Shown here: positions 40,070-49,448 of the stretch, piece after piece
Numbering within the stretch: position 1 is the stretch's first letter
Layout: each line of letters starts with the position of its first letter
Source: Bacillus thuringiensis
Lineage (GTDB): Bacteria > Bacillota > Bacilli > Bacillales > Bacillaceae_G
Assembly (NCBI RefSeq): GCF_001182785.1
Contig: NZ_CP012099.1
Location: 2,478,501-2,542,500 of the forward strand
Length of the DNA: 64,000 nucleotides
Reading direction: 5' to 3'
Translations under genes and position numbers: made by a program
The notes under the pieces: model-generated
What the model was told of the DNA's origin: nothing
Database searches by the model: none
What the model saw: the letters and a program-made list of their open reading frames with translations, nothing else

Positions 40070-41242
40070 ATGGATAAACGTGAACAAGAATTACGTCAAA
40101 AAGTTTCTGACTTAAAAGCGAAAGCAGAAGAGTTTAATAATAGCGGTAAATATGAAGATGCAAAGGCAAAAATTGAGGAAGCAAAAAACGCGAAAAATGA
40201 ATTAGATAACTACCTAGCAATGAAGCAAATTCAAGTTCCTGAGCCTGTAAACTCACAAGCAGGAGCGTTACCTCCAGCATCAGTTAAAAATGAAGATCCA
40301 TCATACAAAGACGTATTTATGAAAGCTATTCGTGGTCAAAGTTTAAGTCATGAAGAAGTAAGTGTTATGCAGGAATATAAAGCAGCTTTATCTGAGAATA
40401 CAGGTAAAGATGGCGGTTATATTGTTCCAGAAGATATTACTACAACTATTAATCAGTTAAAACAAACGGTTGATAACTTAGAACAATATGTAAATGTACA
40501 ACCTGTTTCAACAAATAAAGGAGCTCGTACATTAGAAAAGCGTGCGGCATCAACACCATTTGCTCCATTATCTGAGTATGGTAAGCCGAATGCAATGCAA
40601 GAAATTGCTTCTCCTGAATTTGATCGTTTATCTTATGCAATTGAAGATTACGCAGGATTCTTACCAGTACCAAATGATTTATTAGATGATACAGATCAAG
40701 CTTTAGAAGAATATTTACGCCAATGGATCGCTAAGAAATCTATTGCTACTCGTAACTATCTAATTTTACAAGAACTTAACAAATTGACAAAGGTTGATTT
40801 TAAAGATTATAAAGGCATTAAAACAGCGTTAAATGTTACATTAGACCCGGCATTTGCAGCTGGAGCTAATATTTTTACTAACCAAGATGGATTCAATTAC
40901 TTAGATCAGTTAGAAGATAAAAATGGTCGTCCGCTTCTTCAACCAGATCCAACAAATCCAACACGTAGTTTGCTGTCAGGAAAACTGGTTATTACTTTGT
41001 CCAATAAGACAATCGCCACAGATAAAGATGGGAAAGCACCTTTCATTGTTGGTAATTTAAAAGAAGCCATCATTCTTTGGGATAGAAAACAATTATCTAT
41101 CGATATGACTACAGAAGGTGGAAACGCTTGGAGAACAAATACTTCTGAATTCCGAGCAATCGAGCGTGAAGATGTTACGCCATGGGATACAGAAGCAGTT
41201 GTGTATGGACAAATTATTGTTACGCCTAAAACAGGAGCTTAA
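40070..41242 (+). CDS. Major capsid protein, HK97 family
   Basis: The 390 residues show the expected parts: an N-terminal helical delta domain (1-70, KREQELRQKVSDLKAKAEEF), a linker, and the HK97 fold beginning near KDGGYIVPEDITT. Later blocks include FAPLSEYGKPN, LPVPNDLLDDT, LLSGKLVITL and FIVGNLKEAIILWDR. The prohead protease should remove the delta domain, with cleavage expected around residues 90-110. ATG follows AAGGAGGAAATACCGA. Confidence 0.95.
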   Translation: MDKREQELRQKVSDLKAKAEEFNNSGKYEDAKAKIEEAKNAKNELDNYLAMKQIQVPEPVNSQAGALPPASVKNEDPSYKDVFMKAIRGQSLSHEEVSVMQEYKAALSENTGKDGGYIVPEDITTTINQLKQTVDNLEQYVNVQPVSTNKGARTLEKRAASTPFAPLSEYGKPNAMQEIASPEFDRLSYAIEDYAGFLPVPNDLLDDTDQALEEYLRQWIAKKSIATRNYLILQELNKLTKVDFKDYKGIKTALNVTLDPAFAAGANIFTNQDGFNYLDQLEDKNGRPLLQPDPTNPTRSLLSGKLVITLSNKTIATDKDGKAPFIVGNLKEAIILWDRKQLSIDMTTEGGNAWRTNTSEFRAIEREDVTPWDTEAVVYGQIIVTPKTGA

Positions 41243-41262
41243 TAAGGTAGGAGGTGTCCTTC

Positions 41263-41550
41263 TTGGTGCTAAAATTAGAAGAAGCAAAGAAGTATCTTCG
41301 TGTGGATGGTGATGAGGAGGACGATCTCATTACATCTTTCGTAACAGCAGCTGAAATATATATTAAAAATGCTACAAGTAAAAATGTGGATTTAAAAAGC
41401 GAGCTTGCTAAATTAGCAGCTCGCATTTTAATCGCTCATTGGTATGAAAACCGTGAAGCGGTTGGAAAAGCTGAACAATTGGCATTTAGTTTGCAGTCGA
41501 TATTAGTTCAGTTGCAATATTGTGGTGGTGATTCAAGTGAATCCAGCTAA
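41263..41550 (+). CDS. Head-tail connector protein (gp6-like)
   Basis: This helical 95-residue protein reads VLKLEEAKKYLRVDGDEEDDLITSFVTAAEIYI in consecutive segments, the pattern of phage gp6/QLRG DNA-packaging connector proteins. It closes the portal after packaging. TTG 41263 has 8-bp spacing from GGAGG; GTG 41254 lies in the ribosome site. Overlaps the next gene by 14 bp. Confidence 0.88.
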   Translation: MVLKLEEAKKYLRVDGDEEDDLITSFVTAAEIYIKNATSKNVDLKSELAKLAARILIAHWYENREAVGKAEQLAFSLQSILVQLQYCGGDSSESS

Positions 41551-41860
41551 ATTAGATAAACGTCTTACATTTCAAGTGAAAGACGATGAAGCAAAAAGCC
41601 CAGACGGTGATCCAATCGAAGGTTATAAAAATTCTTTTACTGTATGGGGCTCTTTTATTTTTTTAAAGGGAAGAAAATACTTTGAAGCAGCATCAGCTAA
41701 TAGTGAAGTTCAGGGTGAAACGGAAATACGATTTCGCGCAGATGTGAATGCTGATATGAAGATTAAGTACAAGAACGTAATGTATGACATTATTTCAGTT
41801 ATTCCAACTGAAAAACATACTTTATCAATCATGTGGAAGCGTGGTGGAATGAATGGCTGA
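41537..41860 (+). CDS. Head closure / head-tail adaptor protein
   Basis: The start NPAKLDKRLTFQ and the end MYDIISVIPTEKHTLSIMWKR fit the SPP1 gp16-type head-tail adaptor family (about 107 residues, beta-barrel). GTG 41537 follows GGTGGTGATTCAA; an upstream GTG is in frame but poorly placed. It lies in canonical order after the connector. Confidence 0.87.
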   Translation: MNPAKLDKRLTFQVKDDEAKSPDGDPIEGYKNSFTVWGSFIFLKGRKYFEAASANSEVQGETEIRFRADVNADMKIKYKNVMYDIISVIPTEKHTLSIMWKRGGMNG

Positions 41861-42287
41861 TGGTGTTGATTTTTTAGGTTTTGATCGCTTGATATCCGAA
41901 TTAGAACAAATGGGTCTACGTGGGGAAAAGATTGAAGATAAAGCTCTTGCAGCTGGTGGCGAACCGATTCGGAAAGCTATTTCTGAAATAGCCCCAAGAA
42001 GCGATAGCCCTAAAAAAGCAACAAAAAGTGAACCTTGGCGTACGGGGCAACATTTAGCTGATAATATCCGTGTTACAAAAGCTAAAATGGAAGGCGGCAT
42101 AAAAACTATTAAGATTGGAATAGATAAAGCAGATCGTTCTCCATATTTCTATGGAAAGTTCGTAGAATGGGGAACATCTAAAATGCCAGCACAACCATTT
42201 ATAGAACCAGGCTTTAATTCTTCAAAAGAAGCCGCAATTCGTGCTATGACAGACATCTTGAAGAATGAAATGAGGCTGAATTTATGA
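41853..42287 (+). CDS. HK97 gp10-like head-tail protein
   Basis: Blocks GFDRLISELEQMG, PWRTGQHLADNIRVT, YFYGKFVEWGTSKMPAQPFI are the HK97-gp10/putative tail-component signature. The 144-residue length is usual. ATG overlaps the end of the adaptor gene by 8 bp. It takes part in joining head and tail. Confidence 0.88.
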   Translation: MADGVDFLGFDRLISELEQMGLRGEKIEDKALAAGGEPIRKAISEIAPRSDSPKKATKSEPWRTGQHLADNIRVTKAKMEGGIKTIKIGIDKADRSPYFYGKFVEWGTSKMPAQPFIEPGFNSSKEAAIRAMTDILKNEMRLNL

Positions 42288-42643
42288 TGAATTTACGCCC
42301 CGAAATTGTGCAAGCTCTTGAAAATAATCAGGAGCTTGTTTCTTTATTAGGTGGAAAACGTGTTTATTATCGTAAAGCCAAAAACGCTGAAGAGTTTCCG
42401 CGTATTACGTTTTTCGAACTAGACAATAGACCAGATGGCTTTGCAGATAACAAGGAAAGTGAAAGTGAAATTACATTCCAAATAGATATTTGGTCAAAAG
42501 GCAGTACAACAGCAATCCATCAAAAAGTGAATGAAATCATGAAAAGTATTGGTTTCTCACGTTATGCAGTTGCTGATTCATACGAAGATGATACACAAAT
42601 TTTTCATTACGCGATGCGATTCGCGAAAGGAGTGGAGTTATAA
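42284..42643 (+). CDS. Tail completion protein (DUF3168-like)
   Basis: The sequence LRPEIVQALENNQELVSLLG, then RITFFELDNRPDGFADNKES, then TFQIDIWSKGST fits DUF3168-type tail terminator proteins that cap the tail tube. 119 residues. Two adjacent ATGs overlap the previous stop (ATGATGA-type coupling). Confidence 0.85.
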   Translation: MMNLRPEIVQALENNQELVSLLGGKRVYYRKAKNAEEFPRITFFELDNRPDGFADNKESESEITFQIDIWSKGSTTAIHQKVNEIMKSIGFSRYAVADSYEDDTQIFHYAMRFAKGVEL

Positions 42644-43249
42644 ATGGCTGGAGAAATTATTACAATTAGTTCGACTGTAGGTGTTGATAGTCTTGTTTAT
42701 GCAAAACTAACAAAAGATAATGTAACAGGTGTGGAATATGCAACGGTAAAGAAAATGGAAGGTGCTGTAAAGGTTAAAACATCTAAAAAGGTATCTTCTG
42801 AGATTATGTGGAGCGATAATAAGAAATCAGAAATTGCAGAGTCTGACGGTGAAATTGAGGTTGAAATCGAACTTCGTAGTATTTCGCTTTCAACTAAAGC
42901 AGACATTGAAGGATATCCTGAAGTTAAAGATGGCGTATTAGACGAAAAACGTGAGGGTGAAAAGCCATATCTAGCTATTGGATATCGTTTTTTAAAGGCA
43001 AATAATAAGTATCGTTATGTTTGGCTACTTAAAGGAAAGCTTTCACAAGAGGAAGAAGAGGGTGAAACTAAGAAAGATAAGCCAAACTTCCAAACAACTA
43101 AACTAAAAGGAACTTTTATTGAGCGTGATTTTGATGATAGACCAAAATTTACAGCTGATGCAGATGAACCTACATTTACAAAAACGGTAGGTGATAATTG
43201 GTTTAGTAAGGTATATGAAAAACCAGTAACACCGCCAGTAGGAAAGTAA
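42644..43249 (+). CDS. Major tail protein
   Basis: The tail tube protein of 201 residues. The pattern GVDSLVYAKLTKDN, GAVKVKTSKKVSS, EVEIELRSISLSTKADIEGY matches the phi13-type major tail proteins of Firmicute siphoviruses. ATG directly follows the previous stop, after GAAAGGAGTGGAGTT, a strong site as expected for an abundant protein. A hairpin attenuator follows. Confidence 0.9.
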   Translation: MAGEIITISSTVGVDSLVYAKLTKDNVTGVEYATVKKMEGAVKVKTSKKVSSEIMWSDNKKSEIAESDGEIEVEIELRSISLSTKADIEGYPEVKDGVLDEKREGEKPYLAIGYRFLKANNKYRYVWLLKGKLSQEEEEGETKKDKPNFQTTKLKGTFIERDFDDRPKFTADADEPTFTKTVGDNWFSKVYEKPVTPPVGK

Positions 43250-43275
43250 GGGGGAGCAAAAGCTCTCTCTTTTTT
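43250..43275 (+). terminator. Attenuating terminator after the major tail gene
   Basis: GGGGAGC/GCTCTCT with AAAA loop and two G-U pairs, followed by TTTTTT. It is short, so partial readthrough into the tail assembly genes is expected, which would lower their level relative to tail tube protein. Confidence 0.6.
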
Positions 43276-43297
43276 ATTAACTAAGGAGGAATAAACT

Positions 43298-43615
43298 ATG
43301 AAATTAACTTTACGAATCAATAAGGAAAATAAAACTTTTAATTTACCAGAGTTCATTCCAGCTCGCCTAATCCGTCAGGCGCCTGAGCTTGCCGATATTC
43401 CAAATAACCCTGGTCCAGAGGATATGGATAAAATGGTTAAATTTGTGGTGAATGTTTATGATGAACAATTCACCTTGGATCAATATTGGGATGGTGTGGA
43501 TGCCCGTAAATTCTTATCAACAACGTCAGATGTAATTAATGCTATTGTCAACGAAACTGTGGATGCAGCTGGTGGTACACCTGGAACTGGAGAAGAAGAA
43601 AACCCAAACGCTTAG
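43298..43615 (+). CDS. Tail assembly chaperone gpG
   Basis: This 105-residue protein (LTLRINKENKTFNLPEFIPA start, then helical part) lies between the major tail and tape measure genes. It is the position of lambda gpG-type chaperones that coat the tape measure protein during tail assembly. Near the end lies a canonical -1 slippery heptamer (A AAC CCA, 43600-43606), allowing production of a gpGT fusion. ATG follows AAGGAGGAATAAACT. Confidence 0.87.
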   Translation: MKLTLRINKENKTFNLPEFIPARLIRQAPELADIPNNPGPEDMDKMVKFVVNVYDEQFTLDQYWDGVDARKFLSTTSDVINAIVNETVDAAGGTPGTGEEENPNA

Positions 43616-43821
43616 AGGGGGGAGGGCTGACGTTCAGTGAGTTTATGGACGAGCTCTACCTCTCTTTATTACGTCAGGGATATAAACACCATCACATCGA
43701 TAACGAAATGGATATTTGGCATTATTTAAGGTTGAATCGCAAGCATCGTGATCAAAGTAATTCAAATAGTACAAATCAAAATTCAAATGAAATTGAAGTT
43801 CCAGCGGAAAACATTATCTAG
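43606..43821 (+). CDS. gpT domain, reached by programmed -1 frameshift
   Basis: The -1 frame is open from the slippery site through 43821 and has no start codon with a good ribosome site. After slipping at A AAC CCA, decoding continues KRLEGGGLTFSEFMDELYL, then LLRQGYKHHHIDNEMDIW, ending in an Asn/Ser-rich tail. The short second domain binds the tape measure protein in lambda. A GC-rich stretch (GAGGGGGGAGGGC) just downstream may stimulate pausing. The fusion would be 174 residues. Confidence 0.82.
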   Translation, partial: KRLEGGGLTFSEFMDELYLSLLRQGYKHHHIDNEMDIWHYLRLNRKHRDQSNSNSTNQNSNEIEVPAENII

Positions 43822-43836
43822 CAAGGGGGTGAGACA

Positions 43837-46800
43837 TTGGCGAATGAAATGAATAATCTAGTAGTTAGGCTTTCCCTTGATAATGTAAATTTTCGCCAAG
43901 GTATTGCGAATTCAGGACGTGCAGTAAGGACTTTACAGAATGAATTGAAATCAATTAGTACTGGTATGGGTGGTTTTGCAAACGCTAGTGAGCAAACACG
44001 AGCCAAAACGGATGCACTTAATAGATTAATTGAAGCACAAAAAGAAAAAGTTAGAGCATTACGCCAAGCCTATGATCAAAATAAGGCTAAGTTGGGTGAA
44101 AATGATGCAGCAACTCAACGATACGCTTCACAGGTTAATAAGGCGGTCGCTGATTTAAATAGATTCGAAAATGAATTAAAACAAGTAAACCGTCAAGCTG
44201 AACAAAAAGGGATGGATAAGTTAAATAATTCTTTGAAATCCTTACAGGCTGAATTTCAGTCTATTACAACAGGCATGGGCGGTTTTTCAAATGCAACAGA
44301 GCAAACACGGGCAAAAATTGATGTTCTCACTCGCATGGTGGATAAGCAGAAAGAAAAGATTAGGGAACTTCAACAAGCCTATAATCGTGCAAAAACTGAA
44401 GAAGGCGAAGCGAGTCAATCGGCACAACATTATGCTGAACAAATTCATCGTGCTACAGCTGAACTTAATAGATTTGAAACTGGGTTACAGCAGTCAAATC
44501 GTGAATTAGAGCAGCAAGGTAATCGTTTATTGAATTTTGGTAATCGTATGGAGACATTAGGTAACCATTTGCAAAATGCAGGAATGCAAATCGGTATGGT
44601 GTTTGGCGGTATGACTTATGCGATAGGACGTGGTTTAAAATCCGCGGTTACTGAATCAATGAATTTTGAACAACAAATGGCGAACATTAAAGCAGTATCT
44701 GGTTCTACTGGAGAAGAAATGAAAAAGTTAAGCGAATTAGCTATTAACATGGGAGAAACGACAAAGTACTCTAGTGTTCAAGCAGGACAAGGTATAGAGG
44801 AATTAATAAAAGCAGGAGTTAGTTTAACAGATATTATAAATGGTGGTTTAGAAGGTGCTCTTAACTTAGCTACAGCAGGAGAGCTAGAATTAGGCGAGGC
44901 GGCAGAGATTGCATCCACAGCCTTAAATGCATTTAAAGCAGATCACCTTTCAGTAGCAGATGCAGCTAACATATTATCAGGTGCAGCAAATGCATCAGCT
45001 ACAGATGTACGTGAACTAAAATATGGTTTAGCGGCATCGTCAGCAGTAGCAGCAGGGGCTGGAATGACGTTTAAAGATACAGCTACGACTCTTGCAGTAT
45101 TTGCTCAGAATGGGTTAACATATAGCCCCGTTGCGGAGAGATTCGCAGCGTAAAGGACGTGAATTGCTGGGAAGCTAAGGTTATATAACTATGCTAATCA
45201 GCAGCCGAGTCATTTAGGAATAAATGAAGGGTTCAGAGACTAGGGTATGGAGTCCAGAACGGACAGTAAAACCCCACGAGCGCGCCCCATCCTAAGGTGT
45301 AAGGCGAGGATGATGATATAGTCCGATACTCCAGTGAAAATTGGAGAATATGAGATAAAGAGCTCATATATAACGAATGTAAAAGGGTCTGATGCAGGTA
45401 CTTCACTAAAAACAATGCTTATGCGGTTAAACCCATCTACTAAAGAAGCGTATAACAAAATGAAAGATTTAGGTCTTATCACATATAACGCCCAAGCGGG
45501 TTTTGATTTCTTAGTAAAAAACGGTATTCAACCAGCTTCAAGAAATGTAGGAGATATAGAAGTTGCTTTAGAAAAATACGTAATGAAAACCGAAGGGGTA
45601 ACAAAGTGGAACGATAAATGTGATACAGCATTCCGTGAGTTAGCCACAAGTTCGGCTTTTTTATCATCAAAATTTTATGATCAACAAGGGCATATTCAAA
45701 GTCTAGAAAATATTTCAGGAACACTTCATGAGTCTATGAAAGATTTAACAGACCAACAACGAAGTATGGCTTTAGAAACATTATTTGGTTCGGATGCTGT
45801 ACGTGGTGCAACTATTCTCTTTAAAGAAGGAGCAAAGGGTGTTAATGAGATGTGGGATTCCATGTCGAAGGTTACAGCGGCTGATGTCGCAGCAACTAAA
45901 ATTGATACTCTACAAGGACGAATTACATTATTAGACTCGGCATTTTCTACAATGAAAAAGACAATTGGTGACGCGCTTGCCCCTGTGGTTAGTGCTTTTG
46001 TTGCTGGATTGCAGAAACTTGTGGATGGATTTAACTCATTACCAGGTCCAGTACAAAAGGCCATTGCAATTACAGGTGGTATTGTTCTTGCGCTAACGGC
46101 GGTAGCAACGGCAATAGGTGTAGTTCTTGCTGCAGTTGGGATGATCATGTCTGGGATTGGAGCATTAGCAACAGCATTAGGAATTGCTGGTGGTGCAGCG
46201 GGTCTGGCAGGTGCTGCAGTTGGGATGTTAGGAAGTGCATTGGGAGTGCTTCTTGGTCCAGTTGGCTTAATTGCAGCCGCTCTCATTGGAACTGGGGTTG
46301 TCGCATATAAAGCATATCAAAAAGCAACAGAGGACAGTATTGCTTCGGTAGATCGTTTCGTTACGAATACAGAGGGGAAAGTAAGTTCATCCACAAAGAA
46401 AGTTCTTGGTGAGTATTTCAAGTTATCTGATGGTATTAGACAAAAGTTAACTGAAATTAGATTGAACCATGAAGTGATAACTGAAGAACAATCACAAAAG
46501 CTAATCGGACAGTATGACAAGTTAGCTAACACAATTATAGAAAAAACAAATGCAAGACAACAAAAAGAGATTGAAGGCCTTAAAAAGTTTTTCGCTGATT
46601 CATATGTTTTAACAGCAGAAGAAGAAAATAAGCGCATCGAGCAACTAAATCAGCATTACGAACAAGAAAAATTAAAGACCCAAGAAAAAGAAAATAAAAT
46701 CAAAGAAATTCTTCAAACCGCAGCGAGAGAAAACAGAGAGTTAACAACATCAGAACGCATCTCCTTGCAAGCTTTACAAGATGAAATGGACAGAGTTGCT

Positions 46801-47952
46801 GTAGAGCATATGTCTAAAAATCAAATGGAGCAAAAAGTTATTCTTGAAAATATGCGCGTACAGGCTAGTGAGATTTCAGCTAGACAGGCAGCGGAAGTTG
46901 TAGAGAATAGTGCCAAAGCAAGAGATAAAGTTATTGAAGATGCGAAAAAGACGCGCGATGAAAAAATTGCAGAGGCAATTCGTCAGCGTGATGAAAATAA
47001 AACAATTACTGCTGATGAAGCGAATGCAATCATTGCTGAGGCAAAACGTCAGTATGATAGTACAGTTTCCACGGCAAGAGATAAGCATAAGGAAATTGTG
47101 AGTGAAGCAAAATCCCAAGCTGGGGAACATGCGAATCAAGTAGATTGGGAAACTGGACAAGTAAAATCTAGGTTTGAAGTTATGAAAGATGATGTTGTTC
47201 GAAAAATGAAAGAAATGGGTTCGGATGTTTCCAATAAATATGATGAGATGAAAAATGCAGCCAGTAATAAAGTAGAAGAAATCAAAAATACTGTTTCAAG
47301 AAAATTTGAGGAACAGAAAAAAGCTGTTAAAGATAAAATGTCAGAAATAAAACATGACATTGAGGATAAGTGGAATACAGTCGAAAAATACTTTAGCACT
47401 ATAAATCTACGTTCCATCGGTAAATCAATTATAGAAGGGCTTGGTAAAGGATTAGATGATGCTTCAGGCGGTCTGTTCAGTAAGGCAGCGGGAATTGCAA
47501 ATGATATTAAAAAGACTATTTCTGGAGCGTTAGAAATTAACAGTCCATCTAAAGTGATGATACCAGTCGGTAGTGCAGTTCCAGAAGGTGTTGGAGTTGG
47601 TATGGATAAGGGGAAACGATTTGTTGTGGATGCAGCAAAAAATGTAGTTGGAACGGTTAAGAAACAGATGGGGAATATGCCATCTGTTTTTGATTTTGGA
47701 TTCCAAACGTCGCATTATAGTATCCCTTATAATGCATTGGGTGATTTCAATGGGTATACGCAACCACAATCATCCTATAACAATGCACCTACAGCAAAAA
47801 CTATGTTCTCGGATAGATCAGGTAGAGAACAAGAACTGAATGTAACGGTAAATATGACAAACGTTTTAGATGGAAAAGAATTAGCGAATGGAAGTTACGC
47901 ATATACTACAAAGCTTCAAGATCGTGAACAAAAAAGAAGAGCGGAATTTTAA
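43837..47952 (+). CDS. Tape measure protein, interrupted by a group I intron
   Basis: Coding exons are 43837-45115 and 45380-47952, giving 1283 residues after splicing. Exon 1 ends GCTCAGAATGGGT and exon 2 begins TAAAAGGGTCTG, reading AQNGL-KGSDAG without a gap. Before splicing, the first exon would run into a stop at 45151. The protein has two N-terminal related repeats of about 110 residues (KSISTGMGGFANASEQTRAK and QSITTGMGGFSNATEQTRAK), a conserved TP901-type core (FEQQMANIKAVSGSTGEEM), hydrophobic helices near the middle, and a long charged coiled coil. It sets tail length and enters the host membrane. TTG start after AAGGGGGTGAGACA. Confidence 0.93.
45116..45379 (+). ncRNA. Self-splicing group I intron, 264 nt, without an ORF
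   Basis: The catalytic core strings are present in order: P (AATTGCTGGGAA, 45162-45173), Q (AATCAGCAGCCGA, 45195-45207), R (GTTCAGAGACTA, 45231-45242) and S (GATATAGTCC, about 45315-45324). GACTA/TAGTC forms P7. P1 forms between the exon end GGGU and GCCC at 45124-45127, with the required U-G pair at the 5' splice site. The intron ends in G (45379). Ends were fixed by these rules and by restoring the reading frame. It has no homing endonuclease gene, so its own mobility is probably lost. Confidence 0.92.
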
Positions 47953-47966
47953 GGGTGGTGAGCACG

Positions 47967-49448
47967 TTGGGGAAAATCAGTTTTACTTTTAATAAGATCA
48001 GAAAAGATTATATTCAAATGCTAGTTGGAAGAAAACGCCCTTCCTGGGCTCCAGTTAAAAGAAAATTAGTAAGAGTCCCTCATCGCGCAGGGGCTCTTTT
48101 TCTTAATACAGAAACGGAGGAACGTCGTATTGATGTTCCTCTTGTAATTAAAGCGAAAAAAGATATGGCTGATTTACAAAAGGTAAAAGAAGATTTAGCG
48201 GATTGGCTATATACAGAGCAGCCAGCCGAACTTATTTTTGATGATGAATTAGACAGGACATATCTAGCTTTAATTGATGGTTCTGTAGACTTGGATGAGA
48301 TAGTCAATAGAGGAAAAGGTGTCATTACTTTTGTTTGTCCGATGCCATATAAATTAGGGAAACAAAATACTCATACGTTCTCTCAAAATGGCTCTACAGA
48401 AGTGGCGACTTCTTTTATCAATCAAGGGAATATAGAAGCACCTCCAATTATTGAAGTGGAGGCCCAAAAACCAAGTACATTTTTAGATGTGTGGTTTGGT
48501 GAGCAGCCGTATAATCGTGATTACTTCAGAATTGGTTATCCTTTGAAAACAGAGCAATTACCTGTAGAAAGAAATCAAAGACTTATATGGGACGAAATGG
48601 CTACCACTGTAGGGTGGAGTAAAGTCAGTTCAATGGAAGACGGCAATCTAATTGGTGAAATGAAGACAGATAAATACCAATTCTATTGTTCTGATTTTGG
48701 TACCAGTACAGGTAAAGGATGGCATGGTGCAGCTGTTAAAAAAAGTATCCCTGGTGGCCCAGTGCAAGATTTTATTATGCAAGCCTATGTTACATGTAAG
48801 AGTAAAAAAATTAATGAAATGGGCCGAGTTGAGATAGCGATACTCGATGAAAATAGCAAGGTTCTTTCCAAAATTGCTATGAACGATCTCTTTTGGCAAG
48901 CTGAGCAAAATTTCGGAACGATGGTTATTGGATATGATAACAAACCAGGGAAAACGGGATTGATTTATGAGAGTGGTGATTATCCGAATACTTGGAATCA
49001 GTATTTTGGTCGATTGTGGATAGCTAGAACCGGAAATGTATGGGAAGCATATATTTCAAAATTCTTGCCGGGGACAGAGAAAGATGATTCAGAACGTTTT
49101 GCACGGTGGACAGATGAAAATAATTATCATATGGAAAAAGCCGCACAAATTCAGATTAGTATTATGCAATGGCAAGACGTTCCACCAGTAGAAGCGATGT
49201 CAGTTAGCGATTTGAAATTTTGGAAAGTGAATTTAAATACCAAAAACGATCCGCCTTACATTTTTGACGCAGGAGACAAAATTATTATTGATACGGAAAA
49301 AAGTCTTGTAACAATTAACGGTAAGAATGCAATTAATTTAAAAGACATTTTTAGTAATTTTCCAACTGTAATATGTGGTGAGAATCGTATCAATATAATG
49401 CCAGCAGATGTTAAAGCGACTGTTAGTTATAGGGAGAGATATAGATGA
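47967..49448 (+). CDS. Distal tail protein (Dit) with an inserted carbohydrate-binding-like domain
   Basis: Residues 1-170 form the Dit N-terminal hub (RKRPSWAPVKRKLVRVPHRAG, PLVIKAKKDMADLQKVKEDLA). The C-terminus (about 420-493: FDAGDKIIIDTEKSLVTINGKNA) is the Dit galectin-like part. Between them lies an extra segment of about 220 residues rich in Trp, Tyr and Gly (GWSKVSSMEDG, DYPNTWNQYFGRLWIA), as in evolved Dit proteins carrying a CBM that binds host cell-wall glycan. TTG 47967 fits GGGTGGTGAGCACG; GTG 47955 is inside that site. Confidence 0.87.
   Translation: MGKISFTFNKIRKDYIQMLVGRKRPSWAPVKRKLVRVPHRAGALFLNTETEERRIDVPLVIKAKKDMADLQKVKEDLADWLYTEQPAELIFDDELDRTYLALIDGSVDLDEIVNRGKGVITFVCPMPYKLGKQNTHTFSQNGSTEVATSFINQGNIEAPPIIEVEAQKPSTFLDVWFGEQPYNRDYFRIGYPLKTEQLPVERNQRLIWDEMATTVGWSKVSSMEDGNLIGEMKTDKYQFYCSDFGTSTGKGWHGAAVKKSIPGGPVQDFIMQAYVTCKSKKINEMGRVEIAILDENSKVLSKIAMNDLFWQAEQNFGTMVIGYDNKPGKTGLIYESGDYPNTWNQYFGRLWIARTGNVWEAYISKFLPGTEKDDSERFARWTDENNYHMEKAAQIQISIMQWQDVPPVEAMSVSDLKFWKVNLNTKNDPPYIFDAGDKIIIDTEKSLVTINGKNAINLKDIFSNFPTVICGENRINIMPADVKATVSYRERYR

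Noticed and set aside
43616..43821. Independent small gene starting at ATG 43645
   Set aside because: No ribosome site; the slippery heptamer and the phase of the frame show it is the frameshift extension of gpG.
45116..45379. Frameshift or deletion pseudogene of the tape measure protein
   Set aside because: The interrupting segment has complete group I intron core elements and exact splice-site features, and the exons join in frame.
45726..46286. 186-codon minus-strand ORF in the tape measure gene
   Set aside because: Ala/Pro/Thr-rich shadow of an Ala/Gly-rich coding region; no ribosome site.
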